Source of the DNA: Achatina immaculata
Taxonomy: Eukaryota > Mollusca > Gastropoda > Stylommatophora > Achatinidae
Direction: 5' to 3'
Length of the DNA stretch: 64,000 bases
Assembly (NCBI GenBank): GCA_009760885.1
Contig: CM019701.1
Coordinates: 36,222,697 to 36,286,696, forward strand
Shown here: positions 22,121-32,976 of the stretch, piece by piece
Layout of the letters: each line of letters starts with the position of its first letter
Numbering within the stretch: position 1 is the first letter of the stretch
The notes under the pieces: model-generated
The model's database searches: none
Told to the model about the DNA's origin: nothing
What the model saw: the letters and a program-made list of their open reading frames with translations, nothing else
Program-made: the position numbers and the translations under genes

Positions 22121-23684
22121 TTTGCGAATTGACAGTGTAAATTCTGTTTTTTTACACAGGTAGAAAATTGCGTATGGGTCACTTCTGAATTGTCATATTT
22201 AAGAATACAGGAAGCTTATGTCATTAAATGTATGAGAAATGTGAAATAAGTGGTTTTATGGATTTTAATTTGAACACAATTGAATACCTTCTCAAAAAGT
22301 GATGCGTTTTTAATGACAAAGTATAGTTTCTATTTTTCCCAAATATTAGGAGCTGTTGAAACAGTTATATCAAGTTATCTCAAGGAGTTAAAGAACATAA
22401 ATTCATAACACTTCCCAGGAAGTGCTTATGTTATGTTTAACAGTGTTAAGGAAGCTTAGTATCAGAATTAATCTAGTTACCAATTTACATCAATTTCACA
22501 TCCCTTCTGTTTTGTATTCATCAGCACCCATATTGTATGGCAAGATTCTCATATAATTCATGCATTTTCTGTTTTTTTTTTTTTTTCATCAAATCTTCTG
22601 GGCTTTTTTTCTTTATTAGTGAAAGCTTACTATTATGAGGCATTTATGGCTAACAAATCTCGTCTTTCTTAATATCAGATCACCTTTTTTTTTTAATATC
22701 ACAAAATATGTGAGTAAAATTCTAATACAAGATATATGTTGCATACTCTTCTTCTTGTGCATTTTAAATAATGCAATTCTTTCCCTGCAGTTCTCTCTTG
22801 GGGAAAAAGTAGACTGTTTTTTAAAATTATCTGTGTAGAATTAGAACTTAGTTCCTGGAGTCATTTCATTGGACGAGCAGGTGTGTCTGTTTCATTGTTG
22901 GTGTAGTTTTGAAGGATGCATTTCATTTTGAAGTACCTGAGCACATTCCCAAAGAGGAGAATTGCCAACCTTAAACTTTGTATATATATGGGTTTGGAAT
23001 TGATTATGCCTTGCTCTGAGACAGAATGATCACTTGTTCATTTCTGTATAATAGTTGATAGCTATGCAGTAGTATTTGTGGCTTAAGACTTTTTTTCTTA
23101 TGATTGCAGGTGGTTGGCACATTTGGTTGGTGCATTTCAGTCCTTCCTTGACCGGGCAATCACCTTTCTCATTGTCTGTTATTCCAAAGTCAGATGAAAT
23201 CCATGTTAGAGGACTTTGTGCTGTATGTTTTCTTTAGAAAAGGCATCCTTTAGGTCTGGTAGTTTGTTTGCACTTGAGCTTCCAGTACCAGTTTTGTATC
23301 TGTGAAAAATTGTAAGTAAATACAATTTTCTAATTTATGCACCTACATTCAGACTGGTGCTAGGTCAGCTAACTTACATTCCAGGCTTCCTACAGTCTGT
23401 TTCCTTGTGGGTACCAAAATCTCATGGTTTTTTTTTTCTCTGTGTGACCTTCAGAATTCCACATTAAAGCAGTGAAAGGGTGCCTGTTCTGCAATCCTTT
23501 AGTGTTTGAGTCAACAATTCCAGTCAGACTTTATCACCCATATTGCAAAATCTTCTCATAGTATATATGCATATATTCTCACACACATGGAGTTAGTCAA
23601 AAAATAACCACAAATTAAGGGATATAACCATTGAAAAATATATGAAGACTGACTCACCAAATTTTTAATGGTATATATATATAA
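22121..23684. other. Mostly unassigned; weak exon-like stretch near 23109
   Basis: AT-rich DNA. At 23109 an acceptor (cttatgattgcag) precedes a stretch open in two frames (W-L-A-H-L-V-G-A-F-Q-S-F-L-D-R-A, or G-G-W-H-I-W-L-V-H-F-S-P-S) for about 30-40 codons. Phase logic from 14930 would favour the second, but neither is recognisable. Confidence is low. Confidence 0.2.
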
Positions 23685-24268
23685 AAAGATGTCCCAAAAG
23701 TCACGTAGGGGTTTTTTAAATTTAAGTGAATTTATGTGTAATCATTTCTTTTAAATTTATATTCACCAAAAGTAAATTGTTCAGAGAGGTTTCTTATGAA
23801 AATGATACCACTCAGATGTACTCCAGTTTTGGCTTTGTAAGACGTTCACTTTAAACAGCATTTTCCATGATGGCTTCTCAGTAACTCTGCCTGTAGCACT
23901 TGAATTTCTGAACATATGTCTGAGTATTGAGGTACATATATTCCTTCAAGTGACACATAACACCCCCCCCCCCCCCCAAAAAAAAAAAATGAGAAGCCAC
24001 TTTTCGCACATTTTAAACCATATTGCTGGTAAAATTGAATACCTGACAAATCAACAAAATTTAAGTGTCTTTGACATTGAAATAATCACCAGCTTGCTGT
24101 TCATGTGAGATCAGCTAAATGCAAAATAAAATTCCAGTTTTCTTGACTCCGCTGTGAATTTTTCCATAGTTAAATTTCCAAAATTTATAATCTGGAAAGG
24201 AAAATTTAAAAAATAATAGTTTTTAAAAAAAAGTTGTTTTAAATCTCAAAGTGATTTTTGGGATGCCC
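23685..24268. mobile_element. Probable MITE with TCCCAAAA ends
   Basis: The left end reads GATGTCCCAAAAGTCAC (from 23688), and the right end in reverse complement reads GGCATCCCAAAAATCAC (from about 24267), with TATA flanks on both sides compatible with a TA target site. There is no transposase inside. The ends resemble those of DUF4817/mariner-type elements, remnants of which occur at 9945 and 29550. It contains a C17-A12 homopolymer block at about 23963-23991. Confidence 0.5.
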
Positions 24269-24964
24269 TATATGTGCGAGACTGTGTGCATTTCAAATCT
24301 ACTTTGCACTCAGGTCTGATAAATCAAACCTTAATCTTCAGTGTTTATCTTCTTAATCATTTATTGTGTTCCTGTTGTCACTTTTGCTTTTGTATTCTTT
24401 GCCTTATCCATAATTGTCACGTGAGTAGTTGTTCTGTGCCATGGAACCACAAGCAGGTGTTCTTTGCAGCTGATGTGATGATGATGTTGAGGCGTAGCAT
24501 GGTGCTGGCATGGGAGCATTTTATAGCAGCTACTTTTTTTTTAGTTACTGAGTGAAGCTAGAAAACAAGGAATGTGCAGTGCTTCTTTAGCAGAGTCCAC
24601 CACCATGGGACTATAGCAATCCCTGCCCCATTAAACTAGTCCTATTACTGGGGATACCAGTGGAGAAGTGGGACAGGGTCTTGGTCAACTATGATTCACC
24701 AACCCTGATGCTAGCATGTCAGCTATAGGCCACTGATTGCCTGCGTGGATGGTGTGTTTTCATTGTGTGTCACGAGTTCCCACAACTCTTCCATAAGATT
24801 TTGCAAATGTTTTGAAATCATATTTAGACTTTTCTAGTCTGTTTTTGTTGCATCATAGCTTGGATGTTTCAGCTCAGTAAATACTTGCTTCCATCAGCAC
24901 CCCAGTATCCTCTAAGAAAATTTCACCTGGACTAGAGCAAAAGTTTATGTGTGACACTTGTGAT
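24269..24964. other. No gene recognised
   Basis: A 93-codon + strand open frame at 24274-24555 has no domain. The stretch ends in a (TA)n tract at about 24962-24978. Confidence 0.25.
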
Positions 24965-24978
24965 ATATATATATATAT

Positions 24979-25157
24979 CTTCTTATCTTATCTTATATCC
25001 TTCCCGTGCCATTAAACGTTACATAGGGCTCGCAAAGTAGTTCGCCAGTTTTTCCTGTCTTCGGCGAGTCTTTCAACTTCATCAGAGGATTTTATGCCTG
25101 TTAATTTGGCCTCTCTTAATAATGTCCTCTTCAGAGTTTCACGCGGTCTGCCTCTTT
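24979..25157 (-). mobile_element. LINE family A 3' end, flanked by (TA)n on both sides
   Basis: The minus strand encodes R-G-R-P-R-E-T-L-K-R-T-L-L-R-E-A-K and E-V-E-R-L-A-E-D-R-K-N-W, with the tail TAAGATAAGATAAGAAGAT at 24978-24996. It is about 180 bp long and sits between (TA)n at 24962-24978 and (TA)n at 25157-25186. Confidence 0.85.
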
Positions 25158-25186
25158 ATATATATATATATATATATATATATGTT

Positions 25187-25828
25187 CTTAACCAGCCAGG
25201 TCTCTGAGTCACTTTAAAGATACCTGCTTTGACTTTTTCTTTTATAAGGCTACATTTCAGCTGCAACTGATATTGTTACCTGTCTCAAATCCTTCTTGTC
25301 ATACAGTTATGTTTTCTATATTTTCTCTGATGGTGATTGTTTTTTCCTGTGTATTTTCTCAAATACTGATTTAATATTTCTTTTTTATTTCTTCAAATGA
25401 CTAGGCTAATAGGTTGTCATACTTTTTTTTTCCTCTGTGGGGTCATCTGTGGCTCTTATATTTTTTAATTGCAAGTCCATTATTTTTTTTTCAGTCACAT
25501 TTTATGATTAGGATATGTCCTGAAATGTTATTTGGTCCTGAAGTAAATGGTAGGCTTTTATGTCCAGTTCAGGTGATACAGGTTACTATGATGTCATATG
25601 TGGAAGCTTGAACAGAATCTAAATCTGGGCCTTAGTGTTTCTCATTACAAAATATTGTGTATTACATCTCTCCTATCATTAATGATACTCTATCAAGTGA
25701 ATGTACTGCTGTTCCATTGAGAATTATCTCTTCTCATGATCCACCTCACTTGACAAGATCCTTTAGTCAAAACCAATTTTTAAAAAATAAAACTATCTAT
25801 TTCTTTTATTCTGCAGGCCTTCTTTTGC
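25187..25828. other. No gene recognised
   Basis: T-rich DNA ending in a good splice-acceptor-like sequence (tttcttttattctgcag) at 25812-25828. Confidence 0.3.
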
Positions 25829-26220
25829 AGTCCGGGCTGCCTTAATCCTACTCCTATGGCCCTTTTCATTGGTTTTTCTTTTTCCTTGCTTTTATTGCTC
25901 CTTTCCAGTCTTACAGAGCTTTAATCACCGGACCGTTCTGGATCCTGATCACCGCATGAGTTATTTCTGTTTAATGTTGTCACAACCGCAACCTAACACA
26001 TCTTGAGTCTTGTGATTTCTGAAATGGAAGGTAAAAAGTATTTTTTTTTTTTAATTGGGATCAGCTGCTGGAGTATTTGTACTGGGATAAAAATCACGTT
26101 AGAATTTGTGTAAAACCGGTGGTTTATCTTGTATTAACTTGATTGCTCTCTGTGATGTCAGATAGAATAAGTCAGTGTTTCATTGTCAGTGGTATGGATC
26201 AATAAAAACTGTTTTAACAT
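25829..26220 (+). other. Possible 3'-terminal exon with polyadenylation signal
   Basis: After the acceptor at 25828, one frame is open for about 60 codons to a stop at 26006 and reads P-S-F-A-V-R-A-A-L-I-L-L-L-W-P-F-S-L-V-F, which would be a hydrophobic segment. AATAAA lies at about 26201, followed by a T-rich region. This could be the end of a host gene, coding or purely UTR. The protein is not recognised and the upstream phase is unknown. Confidence 0.25.
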
Positions 26221-26734
26221 TTATATGTATTTGTTTACATTGATATCACACTAATCAAGAATCTGTCTTAAAGAAATTGAATTTCCATTATTATGAAATT
26301 CTGAGTTGAATCGGGTTACTGTAATTATTTCTTTTGATTTTCACTGTTCACTTGTAAGCAAAATAATTTCAGGTGTTTAACAGAAACCGTTGTGTGTACA
26401 TCTACGAAGTGAAATGTGATAATCCTATATATTCCATAGTGCGGTAAAAAAAGAAAACTTTCATGTGAACAAAACAGACAGTTGCAATATCAGGTTAAAC
26501 GTATGAAAGTGCAGTATTCCTATAGTTGTGAGGCACTTACACAAGTCTGTAATGAATTATCTTGGAATAACAAAAGCACAGATGACTTGCACAAATGAAA
26601 TCAGCTCAAAAATAAAATTTAAAAAAGAATCTTATATCTAGAGAAGTGAGAAAAAAAAACAGTTAACACTGCCAAGGAAATGAGCTGATAACTGTAGCTA
26701 CTACTTGAAAACTACTAAAAAATTAAGGTAAAAA
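26221..26734. other. No gene recognised
   Basis: AT-rich DNA, no open frame of note, no repeat ends identified. Confidence 0.3.
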
Positions 26735-26865
26735 GAGGTGGACTTATTTGGATATGTTGACCAAGTGGCACAGAGGGGGGAGGGGGAACAGCCACTGCTG
26801 AGAAATATCAAGGAGCAAAGAGAGTGCATGATTATCAAAATGTGTTAGTGCTGTAATTTAAGATA
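26735..26865 (+). mobile_element. Probable LINE 3' coding remnant
   Basis: K-R-W-T-Y-L-D-M-L-T-K-W-H-R at 26738-26780, followed by a decayed segment, resembles the G-R-Q-R-x-T-Y-L-D-x-L-T-x-W-H block and final residues of RTE/CR1-type polyproteins. The other features of the tail are too eroded to assign a family. Confidence 0.35.
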
Positions 26866-27149
26866 CTGATGACTGCAGCTGGCTATGAAAGAATATGTGT
26901 TTTTTCATGCAGTTTGAACTCTGCAGTCACAGAATTTGTTTGAAATAGATTCGCCTGTTTTTACTTTTTTTTTTTTTTTTTTCTAAATTTCCATGTACAA
27001 GGGGCAGAAAAAAGAATAATCATTTTTTTTCCCCTATGTGTTGAAGTATATGTTTGTACAATTTTATCAAACTGGTCAGAGTTTAGGTGAAAGATGCTTT
27101 TATTTATATATATGATGCACACACACACACTCACTCACTGTAAGTACAT

Positions 27150-27815
27150 GTGATATGAAAGATCACACAAATTCACAAATGCAAATGACACTTAAACATT
27201 ATACATCATCTAGAATAATTGAAATTTTAGAAAAAAGGCAGGATCAGCTTTATTTTTCAATGGAGCGCAAAGTTGTAATGTTTTGGTTTATGGTTTATTC
27301 ATACAAAAATATGCATGGGAAAGTAGAGGGAAAAGTCTAAATTAACATATGATATGTAACACAAAGGAAAAACAGGGTACTTAACTCACTCGTTGCTTGT
27401 ATGAAACTGTGACCTTGAGCATGGTTGTAAAATGTAAATACTATGATAATAATCATATTAGTTACCAGTAAAAGAGGAGTGGAGGAAGAAATACGGTGAT
27501 GTTACACTGAGATAGACAAACATAACAGAGTGAATGTAGTTGGGGTGAAGAAAAGAGTAGATGAGACCTTAGGGACTGAGAAAACGGTTTTGATAAAGCT
27601 GAGTTTATAGTCAAGTTCCTGTGGTTCTATGGTTCCATATCCATGAATGATGCAGTTTTCAAAGCCCATATGACTTTATCATTAGTGTGACACTGATGGC
27701 CGTCACTTGGGAGTCAGAGATTTACATCTGTGGCTTGTACAGGCATCTCTGAACTTTCTAGCTGCTGCCTTCCCTCCTTCCATACCTGTGTGTATATCTG
27801 TATGATTTAAATACC
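27150..27815 (+). repeat. Dispersed repeat R1, copy 1
   Basis: About 650 bp that recurs in inverted orientation at 47790-48412. Shared landmarks include 'acaaatgcaaatgacact', 'caatggagcgcaaagttgta', 'gggtacttaactcactcgt', 'ggtgatgttacactgagata' and 'gccgtcacttgggagtcaga'. It has no long reading frame. The match is high over the whole length with small indels. Class unknown; it could be a non-autonomous element or an LTR. Confidence 0.75.
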
Positions 27816-28204
27816 CAAACAATTTAAAGCTAGAGGTATGAATTCAGCCTGGGATGTGTCTTTACCACTGACCAGAGTTCATTGCTAGTGAATATGTGTC
27901 TGTGTTTTTGAGAAAGGTGCAAGTCAAACAGGTGACATTAGAAATATTACACATCACTGACGTGGAAATGTGTAACCAAGGAAATGAGCAATGTGTCTTG
28001 AGGTTTTGCATTCATGTACAAAATTTTCAAACCATGCGCAAATATAGTTAAAAAAACAAAAACTGCGAAAATGTGTATTGTAACGTCAAAGTGAAGAGTA
28101 GTTTAAAGTTCTCCGAGAAATGAATGCGAACATGTTTTTTTTATTCAGCGCTGTTATAGTGCAGAGCAACATCAGGAAATTGGAAAATGTATATATTCTT
28201 CTTC
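27816..28204. other. No gene; contains a short conserved hairpin motif
   Basis: At about 28145-28190 the sequence 'ttattcagcgctgttatagt' followed by 'gcagagcaacatcaggaaat' recurs inverted at 33362-33412. Nothing else was recognised. Confidence 0.4.
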
Positions 28205-28677
28205 TTCAGCCCGTTGGTCTTGTTTTCTTCATATCTTTACATACATCATTTTCATTTTTCTAGTTTCTTCCATTATTTCTACATGGCCCAGCCAGCATAA
28301 TCTGTTCAGTTTCAAGACATTTATAATTCGTTGGGATTTAATTAAGTTGTTCAGTGTTCTTTCTAGCTCTCCATTATCCACTATTGGTATTGTTTATAAG
28401 CCAAAAGATTCTTCTTATGATCTTGTTCTTGAAGACCTGCAATTGTTGTTCATCTTTCTTTGTTGTACTCCACATTTCTGATCCATACATGATGGCTGGT
28501 CTTATAGTTTTGTAGATTGTTATTTTGGCACTTTCGGCAGGATTTTGGATTTTAATGTGTTAAAAGGAGAAGTATATTTTATTCTTTCTGCTTTTAATTT
28601 CCTGGCCTACTATGTTGCTTCTGTTTAAGGCTGTGCCTAGATATTTGTATGTTTCTGCTTTCTTAATGATCATATCT
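28205..28677 (-). mobile_element. LINE family E C-terminal fragment
   Basis: The minus strand reads E-T-Y-K-Y-L-G-T-A-L-N-R-S, then 'KIQNPAESAKITIYKTIRPA', 'MYGSEMWSTTKKDEQQLQVF', K-N-K-I-I-R-R-I-F-W, W-R-A-R-K-N-T-E-Q-L-N, and ends near L-A-G-P-C-R-N. This is the post-RT region (Y-G-S-E-x-W-x-x-x-x-x-D-E-x-x-L) of a retrotransposon distinct from families A, B and C. Stops are present at several points. It is cut at its upstream side by the family B insertion at 28678. Confidence 0.7.
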
Positions 28678-29105
28678 CCAGTCAGTCATTTGCATGTCCC
28701 TTGTGGAACTTTGCTTCCCTAACATCTCTCCTGTAGGCCTCTTGGTTGTAAGCAAGATGCCCTGCTGTTGATGCATCCATTTGCAGATTATCAACGATGT
28801 CTTGCAGCCATCTTTGTCTTGGTCTTCCTCTCTTTTTCCCATTATGTACCCTTCTAAGACGATCCTTTCTAAAATTATCATGATGTTTAATGTGTCCAGA
28901 ATATTTAAGTTTTCTTTGTTTAATCCTCTTTACTAGCCAACTTTCTTCAGCATTAAGTTCTTGTAGTATGGATGTACAAAAAGGAATGGAGAAACTAATT
29001 ATGTCAGTCCGTAAGAACAGTGAAGAGCAAAACCTCTATCTTAATGCGAAGAAAACTAAATTGATGACAACTGACGAAACAAACAAGGCAGCTGAAATAT
29101 GTCAT
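28678..29105 (-). mobile_element. LINE family B copy with 5' inversion
   Basis: 28678-28975 is the minus-strand 3' part (from the Q-E-L-N-like segment to the G-H-A-N-like end). 28976-29105 is the plus-strand upstream part (K-G-M-E-K-L-I-M-S-V-R-K-N-S-E-E-Q-N-L, then 'LNAKKTKLMTTDETNKAAEI'). The two meet head-to-head at about 28975 with a few shared bases (gtacaaa), and the segment that should lie between them is missing. This is the known twin-priming arrangement of LINE insertions. Confidence 0.75.
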
Positions 29106-29549
29106 AAGATATGCTGAAGATTATGCTAAGAATATGCTAAGATTTTTTTAAGTCAGTGAAGGTATTATGCACTTCTTTTCCATATTCCCAGCTCTTGTCT
29201 GCTCTTTGACGTACATAAAATATTTGGTCTATGGTTGATCTATTCATCCTGAAACCTGCTTTATAGCATTATGTTCTCTCTGTATGGTTGTAATCTATTT
29301 AAAAGTATAATAGATAGCACATTGTAGCTTGTTTGTAGTAACGATATTCCTTTGTAGTTTTCACACTTGCTGTTAACACCTTTTTGAATACTGGGATCAG
29401 TAATGATTCTATCTATTCACTAGGGAGTTTTTTCTTCTCTCCATATTTGTTGTATCAGTGCGCATATCTGTTCATGTAGACTTAGACCCCCTTCCTTAAT
29501 CAATTCTGCAGCAATTCCATCTGAACCCATTGCTTTCTTGTTTCATAGA
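29106..29549 (-). other. Possible antisense LINE debris, not assigned
   Basis: The minus strand of 29180-29540 has phrases such as Q-A-G-F-R-M-N-R-S-T-I-D-Q-I-F and 'G-S-D-G-I-A-A-E-L-I'-like text, as seen around the start of RT domains in RTE-like elements. It is heavily frameshifted. I treat it as likely LINE remnant without a family. Confidence 0.4.
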
Positions 29550-29755
29550 CAACCAGTCACTGGATTTATTGGCTGCAGACTTCTTTTTGTAGGGGTACCT
29601 CAAGAACACAGTGTATGCTAGTCGACCACAGTCAGTTGCAGACCTAAAGGATCGAATCCACCATTACATTCAAAATATCCCTTTGAAGTTGTTAAATGGT
29701 GTTCTGCAGGAATTTTCCAGATACCTGGGTGAATGTATCAAATGTAATGGCGGAG
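29550..29755 (+). mobile_element. DUF4817-type transposase C-terminal remnant
   Basis: The frame reads A-A-D-F-F-L-stop-G-Y-L-K-N-T-V-Y-A-S-R-P-Q-S-V, then D-L-K-D-R-I-H-H-Y-I-Q-N-I-P and 'EFSRYLGECIKCNGG'. The family motif is D-F-F-L-W-G-Y-L-K, so the stop is a W codon changed TGG to TAG at about 29590. This is the last third of a Tc1/mariner-superfamily transposase, including the final catalytic Asp region. The rest is absent. Confidence 0.7.
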
Positions 29756-29923
29756 GAATTTTTGAAACTAAATATGATTGTTAGTAATAATAAAATTGCC
29801 CACTTATCTGAGATTCATTTCACTTTTTTAACTAAAAAAATGTATGCTGCCAAATTTATTTTTCCATTTGTAAAATCGAACTATGCTTTATGCCTGCCCC
29901 TGTCTGTGAGTGAGTCAGTCAGT

Positions 29924-31075
29924 CTAAGAATAATACTTGAAGATCATATTGAAAAATAAAAACCTTTAATCCTGAACTTCATAGACTTTAAAAAGATATT
30001 TGATAGTATAAACAGAGATTCATTGTGGAGAATTTTAAGACTATATGGAATACCATCTAAAACTGTCAACATCATTAAAGATCGCTACAACAGATATGTT
30101 TATGCAGTTACCACAGAAGAAGGAAGTGAGCTAATGGTACCAGATTGAAACAGGCGTGAAACAGAGATGTATACTATCTCCCTTGCTTTTTGGAATTGCA
30201 GTAGAATTCATAATGAAAAATATGCAGCACATGTAAAACAGGCATTGATTTTACTGCAGTGTTTAGTGTATAGTTGTATACTTATACACCAATTATAAGG
30301 CATTGATTGGATACATGAGACCCAGCTAGAAGATCTTGATTTTGCAGATGACATAACTCTTTTATCAGTGACAATGTGAATTCAATGCAAGAAAATACAG
30401 ATACCCTGTCTTCACTAGCTAGCAAAATAGGACTTCAAATTAACAAGGAAAAAAAACAAAAATAATTAAACTTCCCATTAATCAAGAAGGAAAAAATATG
30501 CTTATAAGAAACAGCTGTTGAAGAAATATACCAATTTGCATACCTCAGCAGCTACATATACCAGGATGATGACATCAGAAAGGAAGCATGAACCTCCAAG
30601 AATCTTAGAACATATGGCATTCAAAAGTTATACGCACAAAGAGTTTTAAAGTTTATTCAATTCAAATGTAATATCCACCCTCATTTATGCATGTGAAAGC
30701 TGGAAAACAACTAAAGAAATAGACAACAAATTATACTCTTTTGAAAACGAATACCTGAAGAAAATACTCAGTATAAAATAGAACGAACCCGAGATAAAGC
30801 GGATGAGTGAAAAACAACATGGGTTATCAGAAAAAGGAGATTGGCATATGTCGGTCACGCGATGGGAAGAAACAGAGAATCCCAAAAACAAGCCATCAAG
30901 TGGAACAGAGCAGGACGAAGAAAAAGAGATCGACCTCGTGAAACTAAAGAGGACATTGTTAAGAGAGGCCAAACTACAAGGCCTTGATGAGTGAAAATCT
31001 TGCCAAAACAGAAAAACTTTGCGAACTACCAAGGAAGCCCTATGTGACGTTTACATGAGAAGGATGTAAGACACA
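29924..31075 (+). mobile_element. LINE family A copy, RT to 3' end, decayed
   Basis: It begins at 'L-R-I-I-L-E-D-H-I-E-K', continues through the motif A region (I-D-F-K-K-I-F-D-S-I), Q-T-x-x-K-Q-R-C-I-L-S-P, L-E-D-L-D-F-A-D-D at about 30330, 'LIYACESWKTTKEIDNKL' at 30680-30735, and ends in L-C-D-V at about 31045 with a TAAGACAC tail. It holds a 48-bp insertion at 30251-30298, an internal deletion near 30590 and many stops. Confidence 0.85.
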
Positions 31076-31089
31076 CACACAGAAGCAGT

Positions 31090-31430
31090 GAAGAGAAAAT
31101 GTGCTTACGACAGGTTCAAACAACACTTTCACAATGGGAAGGAAACGACTGAAGATAAGCCACGTTCGGATCGGTCGTCGATAAGCAGAAACACGGACAT
31201 GATCCGTGTGCGCCAATTCTTGTCTCAGCGTGGTTTACCTGTTCTCGATCATACACCGTACTCTTCTCATCTGAGCACGTTTTGTGAACCTGGCGACAAT
31301 CTAAGAACGTGTAACAGCTTTTCTGCGATCGATTCCTAAATAGGACTTTGCTGACAGTTTCCAGAAGCTTTATGAACGTTGCCAAAAGTGTGTTCTGAAG
31401 AATGGCGACTATTTTGAAAGCCACTAAAGG
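31090..31430 (+). mobile_element. Mariner transposase deletion derivative
   Basis: A-Y-D-R-F-K-Q-H-F-H-N-G-K-E-T-T-E-D and 'PRSDRSSISRNTDMIRVRQF' represent the N-terminal HTH/linker. This joins directly to 'LPVLDHTPYSSHLSTF', equivalent to the H-P-P-Y-S-P-D-L-A-P block near the C terminus, and later to 'QKCVLKNGDYFESH' with a stop at about 31427. The central catalytic region is deleted. The family differs from the 18-kb mariner, because the C terminus is G-D-Y-F-E and not G-D-Y-V-E. Confidence 0.65.
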
Positions 31431-31579
31431 TAATTTGTTTGTATCTTCTGTTTTGTTTGTTTTCTGATTCACCGAATTTTTTTAGATACACCACGTGCAC
31501 ATATATATACGTGGTTCTAAGGACTGTTATTGCGTCTCAAACAGCCTCTGGCAGTCAAGTCCACCTCCTGGCCTTCCCG

Positions 31580-32905
31580 AGGCAGAACTGTTTAAACTGA
31601 CAGGAGAAGGGGCGAATGCGAATATCTGGCGCCTGAAAACCAAATACTTAGGGTAGATGAGTGGCACTTTTGGTAGCTCATCTGCCGCTGTTGGCGAGAT
31701 TCTTCAGCTGCCGTGCGTGGAGCGGTGCTCCTCCCGGCCAATGTAGAAAGGTGCAAATGGGTTTGCCGCGCAGCATCACTGCAGAAAAGGTGGTAGAAAG
31801 GATAAAGTGAAGCAAACAGTCTAATCACGGCACCTCTGGTCTGGAGGTCGGCCACATCCTGAGTGCAGTCATATCGGGTGAAATGCATGAACCGGCTTAT
31901 CCCAGAGGTTAAGACACTTCTGGCGAGACTCTTCGAATGCCGCGCGTGGAGTGAAGCTCCTCCCGGTCAAGGAAGTGAATGCGGAAAAGAAATAAAGGTT
32001 GCTGTGCGGTGCCAATGTGAAAAGGTGGTGGAAAGGATAAAGTGAAGTTTAATCGGTATGTCCAGTAGTATCGCTGCGAGAGCTATACGTACCACGGCAC
32101 CTCTGCTCTAGAGGCCGGCCACGTCCGAAATACACCTACACTGGTGAAATATGCCTAAACCGGCACACACCAGGGGTGAAACTTGATGGCTAGACATGTC
32201 ATGCCACCTCCGCTCTAGAGGTCGGTCACGCCCGATATACACCCATACTGGTGAATTTTGCCTAAACCGGCTCACACCAGGGGTGAATCTTGAAGGCTAT
32301 GCATGTCACAGTACCTCTGCTCTAGAGGTCGGTCACGTCCCAAACACGCCCATACTGGGGTAATATGCCTACACCGGCTCAACCCAGGGGTGGAAGTCAC
32401 TAGTGGTGAGGATTCGTCCTCCTGGACAAAAGCTCCATCCTGGTCACAACTAGGAAGGGTAACGGCCACGACCGCAAAATGCTGAAGTCGGAGACACTGG
32501 ACTAGTGCAGTCTAGATGGGCAACCACCTCTCACCCGGCGGTGATAAACGGGTATCTCAAAACACGTCGAGGTTTTCCGGTGAGAAGGTCCAACTCTGGC
32601 CTGGGTGGGCTACCGCCTCTCACCCAACGGGGATGCACTGATATCCTAAACACGTCGAGGTCTTCCGGTGAGAAAGTCCAACTCTAGACTAAACTGGTGC
32701 AACGAAAACCACAGTGTCACGCAATCCCACTTCTGAGACCCACCAAGAATACAGGCTGTGATACTCTGAACCCCTTGTGGTCCTCTCGTGGATAACATGT
32801 GGTCCTTTCGGGGACAACACAGGAGACCACGGGACCTAGCGAGGACCACAGGCGTAAATTCAGTAGGATCACAGTGCGGTTTTGGTGGTAGAAGCGAACG
32901 AAGAA
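31580..32905 (+). repeat. GC-rich tandemly structured block ending in (GAA)n
   Basis: It is distinctly richer in G and C than its surroundings. An about 107-bp unit containing 'cctctgctctagagg' and 'cgg.cacgtcc' starts at about 32098, 32205 and 32312, with a diverged version at 31833. A separate about 89-bp unit ('cctctcaccc..cgg' through 'cacgtcgagg') starts at 32521 and 32610. A third pair, about 120 bp, lies at about 31690 and 31925. It ends 'gtagaagcgaacgaagaagaagaag' (in part), a microsatellite tail as at LINE/SINE 3' ends. No coding frame. Best guess: the untranslated region of a retroelement, or a composite SINE-like element on the + strand. Confidence 0.6.
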
Positions 32906-32976
32906 GAAGAAGATCTATATACGTATGTATATACTTTTGTATATGTATGTATATATGTGTATGTATATATATCATC

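Noticed and set aside
29575..29600. Splice acceptor (ttctttttgtag) before an open frame at 29591
   Set aside because: The upstream residues A-A-D-F-F-L fit the transposase motif D-F-F-L-W-G-Y-L-K, so the tag is a mutated Trp codon and not a splice site.
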